Source: Prosopocoilus inquinatus (Eukaryota > Arthropoda > Insecta > Coleoptera > Lucanidae). From it: DNA of 64,000 nt. The notes beneath the pieces were generated by a model. It was not told the DNA's origin, did not search any database, and saw only the letters and a list, made by a program, of their open reading frames with translations. Position numbers and translations under genes: made by a program. The number at the start of each line of letters is the position of its first letter. The stretch's first letter is position 1. Of the stretch, positions 22,095-33,153 are shown piece after piece. Location: the NCBI GenBank assembly GCA_036172665.1, contig CM069872.1, positions 24,742,001 through 24,806,000 of the forward strand, read 5' to 3'.

Positions 22095-24276
22095 TAAAGT
22101 CCGGATTTATATGTGCTAAAAAAGTGGAAAATAAGTTTTTTTTATGCGATTAAAATGAATCAAAATATGGATATTATATGCGATAAAAATTTTATTTTAC
22201 TTATACATACTTTAGAATAATAAAAACATAAATTGTTTCATATAAGTAATTTTAACACTTAACACTTAAATAGTAGGATTACAAAATATAATCAACAGTT
22301 GATTTAAATTATTTGGGGTAAAATTTTGTCGTCTGTCTGTCAAAATATTTTTATAAGAGGAAAACGAACGCTCGACATCGCATGAAGTAATGGGCGCAAA
22401 TTTCATGGATGCTACATCTTTGGGGTCCATGTCCAAATCCTCTTCACTTTGACCTTTTAAAACTAAACAGATTTTCCTCATTTTATTGTAGTCAGGATTA
22501 CGTAATAGAACCTTGTCTAATTCTACCATTAACTTCTCTCCTATCTCCCCTGGAATTGATTTTACACTTTCAATTGCATCATCGACCACTTCAAAAGAAT
22601 CTAATAGAGCCGTCTGGAATGATTCCAACTTTTTAATGGTGGATATTAAAACCGAAAAATGAGTTTTAATGAATGCTAATTGATTCCCGATGTTTGTGTT
22701 CGACATGCATTCCTTACAAATTCTTAAAGCCGCTGAATTGGAATCATCCAATTCTAAGAAAATTTCCTTTAATTGTTTAAAGTTATCTGCGTAAAAATTT
22801 GCTGCTTCAAGCCACGTACCCCATCTCGTAATTATTGGTTCTGCTGGTAATGGCAGGTCAGCAGCTAATTCTTTATAGTGTTGTATACGCAGTGGGGCTT
22901 TAAGAAACGCCTTTTTTCCGTTATTGATCAACTTATTTACTGTTGGGTATTCTAGTCGCACCAATTCAGCGAGCCTATTCATTGCGTGAGCCATACAAGT
23001 GAAGTGCATCAGATTTGGGTAAAACACCTGTAAAGCCTGTCCTGCTTTTATCATGTAGGCTGCTGCATCAGACACCATTAGTAATATATTTTCCGATTTA
23101 ACTTGATTAGGTGCATATAAAAGTGTCAAGCTGTCGTTAATAAAACGTGCGATCGTTGAATGATTTGTTTTTTCCAAAACTGCACTATTTACCAAATAAG
23201 ATATTGGTGCAACTGTGTTGCTTAATACTCCTGCTAACATATTTGCTACATAACGACCGCAGGCATCTGTCGTTTCATCAACTACTATATAAATATTGTT
23301 GTCGCTAAGCTTCTCTCTTATTTTCTTCATCCGTTGCTGGTAGCATATACTTAGATAGTTTTTCCGCAAAGTCGATTCATTTGGAATATGACGATTGCAA
23401 TATTTTTCCAAAAAAGTTCGAAAACTTGCTTGTTCAAGTTTATGCCAAGGAATGTTTGACTCTTCCATAGCACTGCACAAGTCTAAAAAGAATTCATTTC
23501 CTGTGTCACTGCCCTGTGAGTTACTGGCTGTTGAAGAAATAAAAGACTGCTTAAAGTTAGACACACATCTTTTCTCCGACTCCTTATGGAGGTTTGTAGC
23601 CAAATATTGATCAATCTGGTACTTTTGGTCTGACGACACCTTAAAATATTGTCAAAATGAAAATGTGATTTTTAAGAGAATTTGTAAGGTATCTACCTGT
23701 TTTGAGCATGCGTTGCAAAAAATAACTTTTCCATCTGTAGTTAGATGTTTAGATGCTTTAATCCATTTTTTCAATAGCTCGGATCGAGAGGATGCTACTT
23801 TCGGCATTTTGAAAAGATAAGCACTGAATTTATTTCGTCTTTAAATTAAATAAGAAAATAACAACTAATTCGCGTTGATAAATACACTAGTCACTAGTCA
23901 CACACATTCACGGAGTTCTTATCTCAAACTGAAATGCAAAACATAAGTGCAAAATGCAAGTGCAAGTCGCTACAGATTCCCAGAAAATCACATTCCGGGA
24001 AATCGTAAAATAAAGTGGCCAGACGTTGAGAAGAATAAATTACTTCTTGGAAAAGCTGCAGACTTGAATATTGACCGTATATGGAATTATAATGTTATTT
24101 ATATCAATATATGGATAAATAAATAAATATGCGCTAAAAGTCTAAAATATTAAGTTATATGCGAAATAAAACTACCATTTTTGGGCTTCTCTAATCGACA
24201 AACATATAAATACAAAACGCCAAGTTTAGGTATGTTAGCGTAAAAAACTTGTAAAAACTTATAAATCCGGTCTCTA
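22095..24276 (-). mobile_element. hAT transposon, copy B (apparently complete), inside a Tc1 relic
   Basis: A 2182-bp element flanked by an exact 8-bp duplication GTTATAAG (22087-22094 and 24277-24284). Ends are TAAAGTCCGG (left) and TAGAGACCGG (read from the right). It is the fuller relative of the copy at 10967-13110, in the opposite orientation. The joined flanks restore a Tc1 transposase reading, confirming the insertion point. It is a plausible autonomous source. Confidence 0.9.
22266..23807 (-). CDS. hAT transposase with CGGBP1-like N-terminal zinc finger
   Basis: It would cut and paste the element by recognising the terminal repeats. Exon 1 is 23807-23697 (37 codons), the intron 23696-23640 is 57 nt with GT-AG ends, and exon 2 is 23639-22266, together 494 codons. 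Visible in order: a C2H2 finger formed across the splice (FCNAC plus HLATNLH), a DUF659-like block (VVDETTDACG), VSDAAAYMIKAGQAL, a conserved MHFTCMAHAMNRLAELV, an RWGTWLEA motif, and the C-terminal dimerisation segment with CDVERSFSSYKN and LNQLLIIFCN. No stop or frameshift is visible. The CGGBP1 link rests on the finger spacing only; the hAT assignment is firm from the dimerisation motif and 8-bp duplication. Confidence 0.8.
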
Positions 24277-24284
24277 GTTATAAG

Positions 24285-24420
24285 CATTGCAATCTTGTCA
24301 TTTAAAGGACCTTGGTGGTTAAGGGACATTTATAAGGTACTCTAGCGTGATTACCCAAATCACGAAGACGATTTCTTATGGTTTGTGTGGTAATTTGGAC
24401 ATTCATTGCATTGTATAATT
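24285..24420 (-). pseudogene. Tc1-like transposase relic, N-terminal part
   Basis: The minus frame reads ITTQTIRNRLRDLGNHARVP and LTTKVL, the linker after the helix-turn-helix of Tc1 transposases (usually TVRNRL followed by two Arg-rich segments). Stops are present. It is the missing partner of 21730-22086, separated by the hAT. Confidence 0.65.
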
Positions 24421-25084
24421 AAATTTTCAGCATTTTTGTCATGCAATGTCGAGTAGGCAGGGCACTTAAATGTAAAAATTGGCCGTTTAAGGCGCTTGTT
24501 TACCCTTTTATGAACTTGCCTTGTTCTATTCCTTAATCCTCGCTTTCCCTAAACCGACTGGAATTCTTGAAATTGTCAACTGTTCAGCTTCGTTGGTTGT
24601 GGCTACATATCTTTGGCTTCATTCTATACAATGGTTTTAACAGTTTGATCACGACTTAAATTTCTAGAATTGCGAACAGGGACTTCAATTTTCATATTTG
24701 AAAACATAACTAAAATTTTCAGAAAAATGGTTTGTTAAAAACATTTTACAATATGGCGAATTTGCCTTTACTACAAATTCTGGCAAACAGAAAGGATATT
24801 TAAGAGTTCTAGTTTAGTTAATCAAATTAATTAATTTCTCGGATCTGTAACCTGTCACCATTTATAAAAACAGAGACAAATTAAACAAATATAAAAATTT
24901 TAAACGCAACAAAATAGCTGAGATTAGTGGCGACTGGTTTTGGTGGTAGCCTGGTAAAGATCAGTAAAATTGCTCTTTAGAAATTCGTTTTATTCAATCG
25001 GGGCCAAATTTATTAGATAATTTTTCAAAGTAAGCTTGAAATTGCCTAATGATAATTTTTTTTGTATTATCTGAAGTACATTAT
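24421..25084. other. Intergenic, nothing recognised
   Basis: AT-rich sequence between the Tc1 relic and the non-LTR fragment. No convincing reading frame, RNA or repeat boundary was seen; some of it may be decayed DNA of either neighbour. Confidence 0.4.
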
Positions 25085-25800
25085 AATATTTAATTGCAAA
25101 AAATTATGTCAGTTTTTAGTACGGTGAAGTCTGTGATGTGGTGTATATAAATTGCCAGTGGATCTAGTGTTGTGACAGTGGGTGTCTTGTATATTGACAT
25201 AATACTCTTCTTCATTCCTTTTGATACATTCTAAGCACCTGAGTATGTAAAGAGCGGGAATGGTTAAAATGCCCAAAGATCTAAATAAAAATTTAGAGGG
25301 TTCTCTGAAATGTTTGCCAGAGATTATTCTTGCCACTTTCCTCTGAAGACCAAAGATACGCTTTAAGAATTGAGAATGTCCCCAAAGAAGAATGCCATAC
25401 GAAAGCAGAGGTACAAATAATCTATGATATATGTGTAGAGAATACTCTCTAGATTTTTTATTTTGAAAATTTCTAAACAAATATATAATATAATAACTTA
25501 TTTGCTACATAATCACAATGGCTATGCCATGTAAGAGTAGGATCGAAGTAAACTCAAAGCAGTTTAACTGAAGCAGGATTATTAAAATCGTCAATAGGAC
25601 GTGTTGAAAAGATCATATGTTTGGTTTTCGATTCGTTTAAACACAGTTTGTTAGCTAGGAACCATCTCTGACACGAGGATTTTGTAATTTCTGAGAGAGA
25701 CAGCACTTCTTTCAAATTGCTATTTGAAACCGAAATGGTGGTATCGTCAGCATAAAGTGTTAGATTGGCATTATGCAAATGATATGACAAGCCATTGATA
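25085..25800 (-). pseudogene. 5'-truncated non-LTR retrotransposon (LINE) RT fragment
   Basis: The minus strand starts abruptly at about 25800, then gives LTLYADDTTISVSN, the YADD catalytic motif of a non-LTR reverse transcriptase, and NKLCLNESKTKHMIF. A second frame (25480-25109) has LLSYGILLWGHS, LQRKVARIISG and a terminal CHNTRST motif, typical of Jockey-like C-termini. A frame change lies between 25554 and 25480. Truncation at the 5' side and presence of the C-terminus is the normal outcome of target-primed reverse transcription. A TA-rich run (25797-25820) marks the left border of the truncated end. Confidence 0.75.
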
Positions 25801-26357
25801 TATATCTATATATATGTATAAATTATCTGAGTTTTAGATCTTAACACTCACCTTTGTCTTCCAGATAATTTGGTTTTTTGATTAAACGATTCCAGACAAG
25901 TCTTCATAGTCAATTAAATAACTTAAAAGTAAGAAAACATGTTTTTCTCATTCTTTCGTTTTAACTTAGATCACATACAAAATCTCTACTTATTCTGAAT
26001 CACCCTGTATATTAACTTACATTTCTTTAAGCATTTTAAAATTATGTTTATACTACTCTAATAGATATATAAGAAACAATAAATATTGTGATTTCTTTCC
26101 CTTTCTAAACCAATTTTCGACGATCAATTTTCATAACTATTTGAATTTCCGGGACTGAAGTGTATTTTGATTTTATCGACTATCTACGAACGATAGAAAG
26201 TCCTATTTACTGTCATTTAAAGCACTGATATTTTACTGAAATCCAATATAATTACTTGCTGTTGTTACTCGTTTACCAACGATTTAGACGTTATCAATTA
26301 GTTATGAACAATTTTGTATAAGTTTAGTTTTTCCTTAATTAATTTAAATTTAATTTT
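25801..26357. other. Intergenic, AT-rich
   Basis: No gene or repeat recognised. It would be the 3' untranslated region of the candidate exon at 26358-26573 if that exon is real, but no clear AATAAA signal close to the stop was found. Confidence 0.4.
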
Positions 26358-26573
26358 TTATTTAATTTCTATCCCTGTAAACAAAATACTACCTAGCAAA
26401 CTCGGATCTCCAAGATAGTTTTCTGACCCCAGTGGTTCCTCAAACAGTGGCACATTTTTTACTAAATCTGCGGTTGTGAGCTGATTTAATCCAACTTTCA
26501 GTTTCTTCATCGAACTTGCAATGTCTCGGTGAAGATAAAGACTTTCCTGCTGAAGCGACTGTATCGTCAAGCC
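26358..26573 (-). CDS. Candidate terminal coding exon of an unrecognised host gene
   Basis: On the minus strand a pyrimidine-rich run ending TTTCAG (acceptor, 26574-26579) precedes 72 codons open to a stop at 26358. The composition is protein-like and unlike any transposon domain here: helical N-half (SLQQESLYLHRDIASSMKKL), then acidic and proline-containing SENYLGDPSLLGSILF. I do not recognise the family. There is no convincing upstream exon in the window in a compatible phase. It could be a real last exon, a retained fragment of a pseudogene, or chance. Confidence 0.35.
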   Translation of the reverse strand, partial: GLTIQSLQQESLYLHRDIASSMKKLKVGLNQLTTADLVKNVPLFEEPLGSENYLGDPSLLGSILFTGIEIK

Positions 26574-26579
26574 CTGAAA

Positions 26580-27449
26580 GAAAAATTTTTGTCTTCAAAT
26601 TATGTAAAAATAATATTCACGAAGATAAGATTAACAAACATCATGTTTAACTTGCATAAACACGCAAGATTTAAATATAACAATTATCGATATCGGAGAA
26701 AACGTATGACATGACATACGTAGGAGTTCTAATCTGCTGCTTCTGGAGTTTCAAGAACATCTGCGTTTTGTACTTAATTTTAATTGACCAGACATAAAAA
26801 ATGACCTTGCGTGTTTGCATGCTTTTGTGAGTAGATTTACAGTTCAATTACATCATTCTAAATTTAATAGCGGATATACATAGTAACTGGTGCGCGTACG
26901 ATGATTAAAATAACGCCGCACTGAATATATCATCACATAAAATACAGGGGAGTCTGGAAATTGCTAGTACAAAAAAAACTGTAGCATCTGGAAGTCCTAA
27001 GAAATCCAAGAAAATCATTTTTTTCCATAAAATAACACCATGTTCGTCAACTCATTATTTGCGTAAGTGAACCGAATTGTGACTGTTGTGACAGCTTGAT
27101 ACCTTAATTCAGAAGCGCAACAACAATTTTGGCCAAATTTTTTGTGATTTTTATCTCGAAAACTAAAGGACTTTTATTAGAATTTTTTGCCGATGACTTC
27201 AAGTCAACATCACCAATTACCAATTTGTTTTGTACTAGCTACATCCTGCATTGTTAGGAATTTACTGTTCGTTTAAATTTATGTTGGAATGTGAATAATT
27301 CACGTGCGAGTACTGCGAGTTACAGTCGTACAGGGCCTACTAAAGTACACACATAAAACAATAGTTGTTCATAATATAAGTTTTGTACATACATCAATGC
27401 TGTATCTTTTGTGATTGAATAAATTTCAAAGTTTGTGAAGAATAGTCGC
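26580..27449. other. Intergenic; may include remains of a Copia 5' LTR
   Basis: AT-rich. A TGTTAGGAAT stretch at 27252 and an AATAAA near 27418 shortly before the Copia gag start are compatible with a decayed LTR and leader, but no second LTR copy was found to confirm it. Confidence 0.3.
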
Positions 27450-27453
27450 CGAC

Positions 27454-27740
27454 ATGAAGACTGCAAGTTCATCGAGAATTGAACTTCTCGGAAAGGATAA
27501 CTACGATACGTGAAGGCCATATTAATCAAAAACGATTTATGGGAGTGTGCGAATGGAACTGCAGTAAAGCCCGATTTGGAAAAAGTGACTGACGTTTTGG
27601 CTTGGGAGCGAAACGATTTGAAAGCAAGGTCGGACATAATTTTGTCGATAAGCTCAAGCGAATTGAAGCAAGTCAAAAATTGCGTGACTTCGCGTGAGAT
27701 GTGGCCAAAGATAAAGGATCTAAGAAGATTCGGCAGAATC
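27454..27740 (+). pseudogene. Copia gag, N-terminal piece
   Basis: Starts MKTASSSRIELLGKDNYDT, the usual opening of insect Copia Gag. A one-base loss near 27512 (a Trp codon is expected there) shifts the frame, after which KAILIKNDLWECANG and KARSDIILSISSSELKQVK follow. This is the UBN2-type capsid region. It breaks off after EMWPKIKDL. Confidence 0.75.
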
Positions 27741-28226
27741 TTGGAGCATTGTAATGAATTCATATCTGTGCCCAAAACCCAGCTGGCGCTAGTGTTCTAC
27801 TAACAACCAATCAAATAAATCCATGTTTGACTGAAAATACGAAAAAATTTAAGGACATTTATGTTTGACCTAGTCTGAATATTTCCACCTTTTTTGATAT
27901 GAATTTGCATAAATCCTTTTAGTGCGTTTCGTGTTTAGTTTGCTTTCATAATTTGCTTTACAGCTGTTAGTGTAATTCGTAATTAATTTAATGCTTAAAT
28001 TTGTATCGGGTATCGCTGCATGGACAAAATTTGACACCCAGTTACTGCACCGAAAAATTGTCAACGTGCCCGGGCACAGGTAAAAATATTTTATTTCTAT
28101 TAAAATGTACGCAGTAACTGTGATACTTTTAAAAAAAGGTGCAAATGCTGACAATGATGAAGAATTAATGACAATTCAAAGATACCGGCACATATTCCGA
28201 TTAACATCGTAGCTGCATATAAATAT

Positions 28227-29096
28227 TGTCACGCTAAGGGTGGTACCCCCACCCTGTCGCGGTAAGGGGGTAGCGGAGGGGTTCAGAAGGTAGAGCTTGA
28301 AACACAGTTATTTTATAAAAGTGGATACCTTTTATTAATGTAAAATTTAATATGATATGGTTTGTTCGTAATTCAAGACGGGTGGCTGCGATTCGGGTCA
28401 TTTGTCTGGCGGCTGGCTTGGTCTGGTGGCGACGGGATTCGACGGGCGGTATGTTGTGGCGATGTCAAGGTCGGCTAAGGAACGGATGACCACGGTCTTC
28501 TTCTGGCTCTGGATTTTAAGCGCCTTCACCATGTTACACTAAGGGTGGTCGATTCCGGCATCTAGGCGCCTGCGATGGCTTCGGCGCAGTAGATGCTAAA
28601 TCTAGGGGGCAGCAGCGACGACCATTGTGAGGCCAGATAAGGTGGCGACGGCAAGCAGGAGTGCGGCGATGGCTTCAGCTGGCCGGCTGGTACGGCTCCC
28701 CGGAACTGGAGTTGACTTCTTCGAAATGGCAGGAGGATGCCAATTCGGAGTCGTTCCTAAGACGACTGCGAGGGCGGCTAGGTACTAAGCCTACCGGTGT
28801 CGGATTCGATTGCCTATCTAAATTTTAATTCGCACATTTTATATGCAATTTTTGTTGAATCGCGCTTTGCGTTATTCGCAATATGCCCGGCGTTCAATTG
28901 TATTGCCTACTTGCAGAAATCGTTTGCCCTAGTTGTCGCGATTCTGCCGATGTTTTGTTTTGAAACAAGAACCGTGTTATATCGGGTTACCATACGCATT
29001 GTTATGACACTGTTGCCCTCGATTTCACAAGCCCCTGCTTTAATAATTTCTTTATATTATTTTTTATGAAAAACTCGAAAAACTCCCATCGTGACA
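28227..29096 (-). repeat. Solo LTR of a gypsy-type element (870 bp)
   Basis: Starts TGTCACG, ends CGTGACA and is flanked by ATAT on both sides (28223-28226 and 29097-29100). These are the same seven terminal bases and the same duplication length as Gypsy-A, so it belongs to a related family, though the interiors differ. It is much richer in G and C than its surroundings (28380-28790). The minus orientation is inferred from an AATAAAAGG signal readable on that strand near 28330. No internal region remains, consistent with LTR-LTR recombination. Confidence 0.8.
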
Positions 29097-29511
29097 ATAT
29101 CCAGATCCAAGAAACTTCGCTGTTCAGTGATTGTTGCAGCAACAACAAATATAAAAGAGAAGGAATCATTTAGAGTGTGATGATTATCAAGGCGAATCCT
29201 CTCGAAAATCACAGAATAATTATTAAACCTGATTTATGTAGTGCGTTAATCGTATTTTTTAAGAAAATTTGCCTCTCGTTTTTGTATCTGTCAATTTCTT
29301 AAGTTGAAATAAAGTGTGAATATTTAAAACGCATATTATTGCTTTATAACTTTTGAAACACGTATTTATTTAAAACGTTATTTAAAAAGTTTAAAATTCC
29401 CGCCCTTGCTGTGCCCAAAATCCAGGTGGAGCCACTTTTGCGAACTAAATTTCGTTTCACTTTTATTTTATTAAGTGTCATATTTTCCTAGATCCTTTAT
29501 TTTTGGATGTG

Positions 29512-29890
29512 GCCAAGGCTGAAAGAAATATAACAATTCAAAGGCCCGACTAGAAAAACGATACTTTTGAAACAGCTGACGCTACATAAAATGACAGATG
29601 ATGGTGACATACGAACTGATTTGAACAGTTTCTTTGATTCTGTGGATAAACTAAACGACAAGTCGAAATTAACGCGGACTTATTAACAATTTTATTATTA
29701 TAGTTTGCCCGCTGCCTATGAAAATTTTAGATGCGCCATTGAGTCGCGCGATGAGTTGCCCGCACCGGAAACGCTCCGGATAAAAATCATTGAAGAAAGC
29801 GATGCTCGCAAGAATGAAGAACGAAGCATGCTATGTATACTGGGTCTCTCACAGCGTGCGGAGAAGACTGAAAGGGCAGCTGTAGGACAT
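29512..29890 (+). pseudogene. Copia gag, middle piece
   Basis: Reads WPRLKE, a break, then KGPTRKTILLKQLTLHKM and DGDIRTDLNSFFDSVDKL, followed after a stop near 29685 by SLPAAYENFRCAIESRDELP and LRIKIIEES. These are consecutive conserved parts of Copia Gag that normally follow the piece at 27454-27740. Confidence 0.75.
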
Positions 29891-30185
29891 AAAAATAAAG
29901 CTTTTATCTTTAACTTTCTTAATTTTTTCTTTAATTTACACCTATAGCTTCTTAATTAATCAAAATTATTTCACAAAATGCAACATTATTATTAAATAAA
30001 CTCTAAATTTATCAAAACCACCATTCATAAAATGTCTATGTTAATTTGTTTCCTAGTTTTGTTCTTAGTAGGCGGTGTACAGCGAGATGAAAACTCGTTT
30101 TTGGGCATTAAAAGAAAAAATTAAATAGCCGTTACTTTAAGGTGACTACATTTTTTAAAATAGTTGTTTATTGTAAAACATAAAA

Positions 30186-30345
30186 TATTACTAGAGGGAG
30201 TAACTTTTGCTTATTAATTAATTTCACTTTAAACTTTTGTAACTCTTTTGTTATTTTTTCACCAAAAAATTATTAAGAAAAAATCTTTTATTTGATCTCC
30301 CCTAGCTACCCTTTTAATCTCTTCCGTAGGTTATGAGACCCCAGT
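30186..30345. repeat. Dispersed repeat, copy 1 (partner at 61165-61335)
   Basis: About 160 bp that align with 61165-61335 through shared blocks (AGTAACTTTTGCTTATTAAT against AGTAACTTTCGCTTGTTAAT, then TTTTTATCAAAA-like and TAGCTACCC blocks). Divergence is considerable. It separates the Copia gag middle piece from the zinc-knuckle piece and is probably part of an inserted element whose ends I could not define. Confidence 0.5.
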
Positions 30346-30381
30346 ATAAAGAAACAGGGTAGTTGGAATGACAGAAAAGAA

Positions 30382-30666
30382 ATGAATAAAAGTAACGTTG
30401 GAAAACGAAAAAGTGACAACTCGATTCGATGTTTTAAGTGTAAAAAGCTCGGACATAAAGCGAATGAGTGTCGAAGCAAAAGTAAAAAGGAATATGCAAG
30501 ACAAGCGGACAATGCGTCTTTAAATATTTCGAGATACAAGACAAACGATCCGAATCGAAAGTGGTGCATGGATAGTGCCGCGATATCGCATATGTGCAAC
30601 AAAATAGAACATTTTTGCAAAGTGTACAATTCTAAGAGCGGTATTCATAGTCGAGCAATTGCTTAA
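30382..30666 (+). pseudogene. Copia gag zinc knuckle and protease start
   Basis: An intact CCHC knuckle (CFKCKKLGHKANEC) is followed by RKWCMDSAAISHMC, the start of the Copia protease. The active site normally reads DSGA; here Gly is replaced by Ala (DSAA), which should inactivate it. The frame ends at 30666. Confidence 0.75.
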
Positions 30667-30939
30667 GACTGTATTATGCCTTTTAATGATTTGGATGATA
30701 ATGAATTTAACGTTTCGCTTTTCCAAAGGAGTTATGGAACTCTTTGGTCCCGCACTAGAATCTGCAACAAGCAAAAAAAAAAATTATTTTATGCTATAAA
30801 TCATGTTGCTGACAATCTTACGTTATTATCCACTGAAATATTTCAACAGCCGACTCCTGATACTTTCAGAAACCATCGATACGTAGAATAATTAATCGTG
30901 TCACTCATCTTATTGCAAGGCAAAGCAAACAGTTAATTA

Positions 30940-31115
30940 AATTGCCAATAGAAGAAGCTCCACAAGGCTTTTTCTCATGTCATTGGCACCACAGATTGTA
31001 CTCCATGTTAAAATTATTTCACCTGGTGTTAATCCTGCTGAGCTGTATCGCAACAGAAACTGTCTGCCAAATGTGTTCAAGTAATTCAACTGCACTAAAG
31101 TTTGTCGCCTCCCTT
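30940..31115 (+). pseudogene. PIF/Harbinger (HARBI1-like) nuclease relic
   Basis: One frame reads KAFSHVIGTTDCTP, matching the GVIGxIDGTH block that holds the first catalytic Asp. A frameshift follows, and the next frame gives VKIISPGVNPAELYRNRNC, the segment that normally comes directly after it. The rest is unreadable. It is a small decayed piece of a DDE nuclease. Confidence 0.7.
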
Positions 31116-31149
31116 TCTTTTTTCCTTTTTCATTTTTAAAAATCACTAA

Positions 31150-32030
31150 CTGTACTAATACGAAGAATTTAAGATGTATTTATTTTGAGTTTCTAACCTC
31201 ACACTACTTGACCGCAGGCCTGACGCCATACCTGACACTAATAACAGTTGTTTACGATAATTGGAGCGGTATATACCGGTTAATCATAAAAAAAAAAGCA
31301 AAATGATAACTAACACAACCACTTTTGCTCGTAATAATCCTAATTTACAAGGCAAGCAAAATGCAGTGGTGCACGAATGACATGTATAGTTTTAGCAAGT
31401 TTTACATTCGGGATCGTTACAATTTTTTGTGAATCCCGAACGTTTTTTAATAAACCACGCCCGTTCGAAGCGATCTCTCGCGTTAGGGGCTCTAGCCACT
31501 TCTAAAAAAAAAAAAAATAGAAAGATGTTATAAACACACTCTATTTGATTAGAGAATTTGTGTATAAGTTTGAAAATATTTGCAAATTTAACAAGTTAGG
31601 GAACATTTTGTAACTTCGTTTTATAATGTCTTGAAAGAAAAAAACCTGTTTGATACTAATTAGTGTTACAGTTTTGATTCAAATATCATCGACTTTGAAC
31701 CTTACATTGTACTACAAGCGTTCACCATCCTTTACTCTCTTTCTCCCTCAGTCTTGATGCGGGTGCGGCGGGTAGAATAGTCAGATTCAGCCGGACAGAG
31801 TTGTCGGATTTTATGACATATTTATTGTTTTATTGATATATTTGGTTTCGCTCAACTCGTGAAAACTAGTCAGTAACAATATTCAATTCGTTTTGTAATT
31901 AGTGCATTTTAGTTATAATTGTGTAAATAAATTCTTTAAATCAAAACGAAATATATAATTTAGACTGTCTCGTTTGACTTGTTTTGTTTCGGACAACACA
32001 ATTATAAAAACTTATTTAATAATAGGAAAA
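31150..32030. other. Intergenic, nothing recognised
   Basis: AT-rich with a poly-A run at about 31505-31517. No supported gene, RNA or element boundary. Confidence 0.4.
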
Positions 32031-32047
32031 AAATCAAAAATTCCACT

Positions 32048-32400
32048 TTCAAAACCACGAAAAACGACTTATAGCTCCGTCATTTGGAAAAATATGTAAA
32101 CTGAGAACAACAATTGATCCAAAAAAAGTGTGTAAATCGATGTTACAATCTGCATTCACAGGAAATAAATACACCAATTATGGCAAAGATCATGAACCAA
32201 TAGTATGGACGGGATTTGCGGAATTGATTAAGAAAGAAATTAGTGAATACGGTTTCTTTGTTGGAAAAAACGAAGAATTTTGGATAGAGCCACCTCTAAT
32301 GGACTAGTGGGAGACGATGCATTAGTCGAAATTAAGTGTCACACGCGAACAAACACCACTGGACGCAATTTTTCAAAGAAAAGTAAAATTTGCGACTTCA
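32048..32400 (+). pseudogene. YqaJ-type exonuclease domain relic
   Basis: A frame of about 85 codons reads RLIAPSFGKICKLRTT, NYGKDHEPIVW and EYGFFVGKNEEFW, followed after a one-base shift by ATSNGLVGDDALVEIKC. The order (a fold-start with SxFGxICK, a YGxxxE block, then GLVGDDxLVEIKC) matches the YqaJ/lambda-exonuclease fold, in which the acidic residues and EIK hold the metal ions. Such domains in insect genomes mostly belong to mobile or virus-derived elements. The frameshift makes this copy inactive, and the parent element is unknown. Confidence 0.6.
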
Positions 32401-33145
32401 GTTGATAATTTGTTTCAGCTGAAGCGAATTAAATCGAACGGATGCGGAAAACACTTTTTAAAAACTAATTTATTTCACTTTTTACGAGTACAAAGTATAC
32501 TTAATAAATAAAAGAGATCAAACTTCAGTCCGACAGTCTGACAAGTTGACCGAGACTATTCAATTCTGATTCTAATTTGCTTACAATACAATATATAGGT
32601 CAAGTGTATAATTAGCGAATAATTAACTAAATGTTTACTTTCTAAAACTAATCTTTTTTAAATAAACTTAAGGAATTTCTTTTCACATAACTAGCGAAAT
32701 CATGACTACTTTCATCAAATGCAAAGGCAACTTTACATCACAAAACGTGATTACTGTTATTTTATATTTTGGACGCCAAAAAGAATGTTATTTGAAAAAA
32801 TTCTTCGGAATGAACAATTTTTTGATAACTAAATGAAAAAGCAATTGCATAATTTTTATCAAAATTTTTACGTTGATTTTTAAAATTACAGTTAAAAAAT
32901 TAGAGAGCTGAAATTTAAGTCCCATTTAGATTAAGTGAGAAAAAGTCCTGTTTTACTTTTTTTCTCAATTAGAATACAATTGAATTATGTAATTATTATT
33001 ATTAATTTCTAAAAAAAAGACCATTCATGTGGACTGGATTTATTAATTGTAGTGCATTGTAATTGATGTATTAATAAGAATTTACTGTATTATTTTCGTT
33101 ATTATTATTGTGGTCATATAATTTATTAATCATTAATATTATTAA
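32401..33145. other. Intergenic, very AT-rich
   Basis: No gene recognised. The last eight bases of its right border (33146-33153) form the target duplication of the ribozyme repeat. Confidence 0.4.
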
Positions 33146-33153
33146 TAATTTTA

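Larger units (their letters stand above)
27450..30680 (+). mobile_element. Ty1/copia relic in three pieces
   Basis: Copia-type gag and protease fragments in order on the plus strand: 27454-27740, 29512-29890 and 30382-30666. The first and second pieces overlap slightly in content (both contain the MWPKIK/VWPRLK segment), so the gap between them came from insertion with local duplication or from two related copies. The gap holds a solo LTR of a gypsy family. Everything after the protease start is missing. Confidence 0.7.

Noticed and set aside
26714..26775. Upstream exon for the candidate at 26358-26573, with GTATGT donor
   Set aside because: The reading frames are incompatible: every phase that crosses the splice gives a stop at once.
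28380..28800. GC-rich stretch as a CpG-island promoter of a host gene
   Set aside because: It is part of a solo LTR with clean termini and a target duplication.
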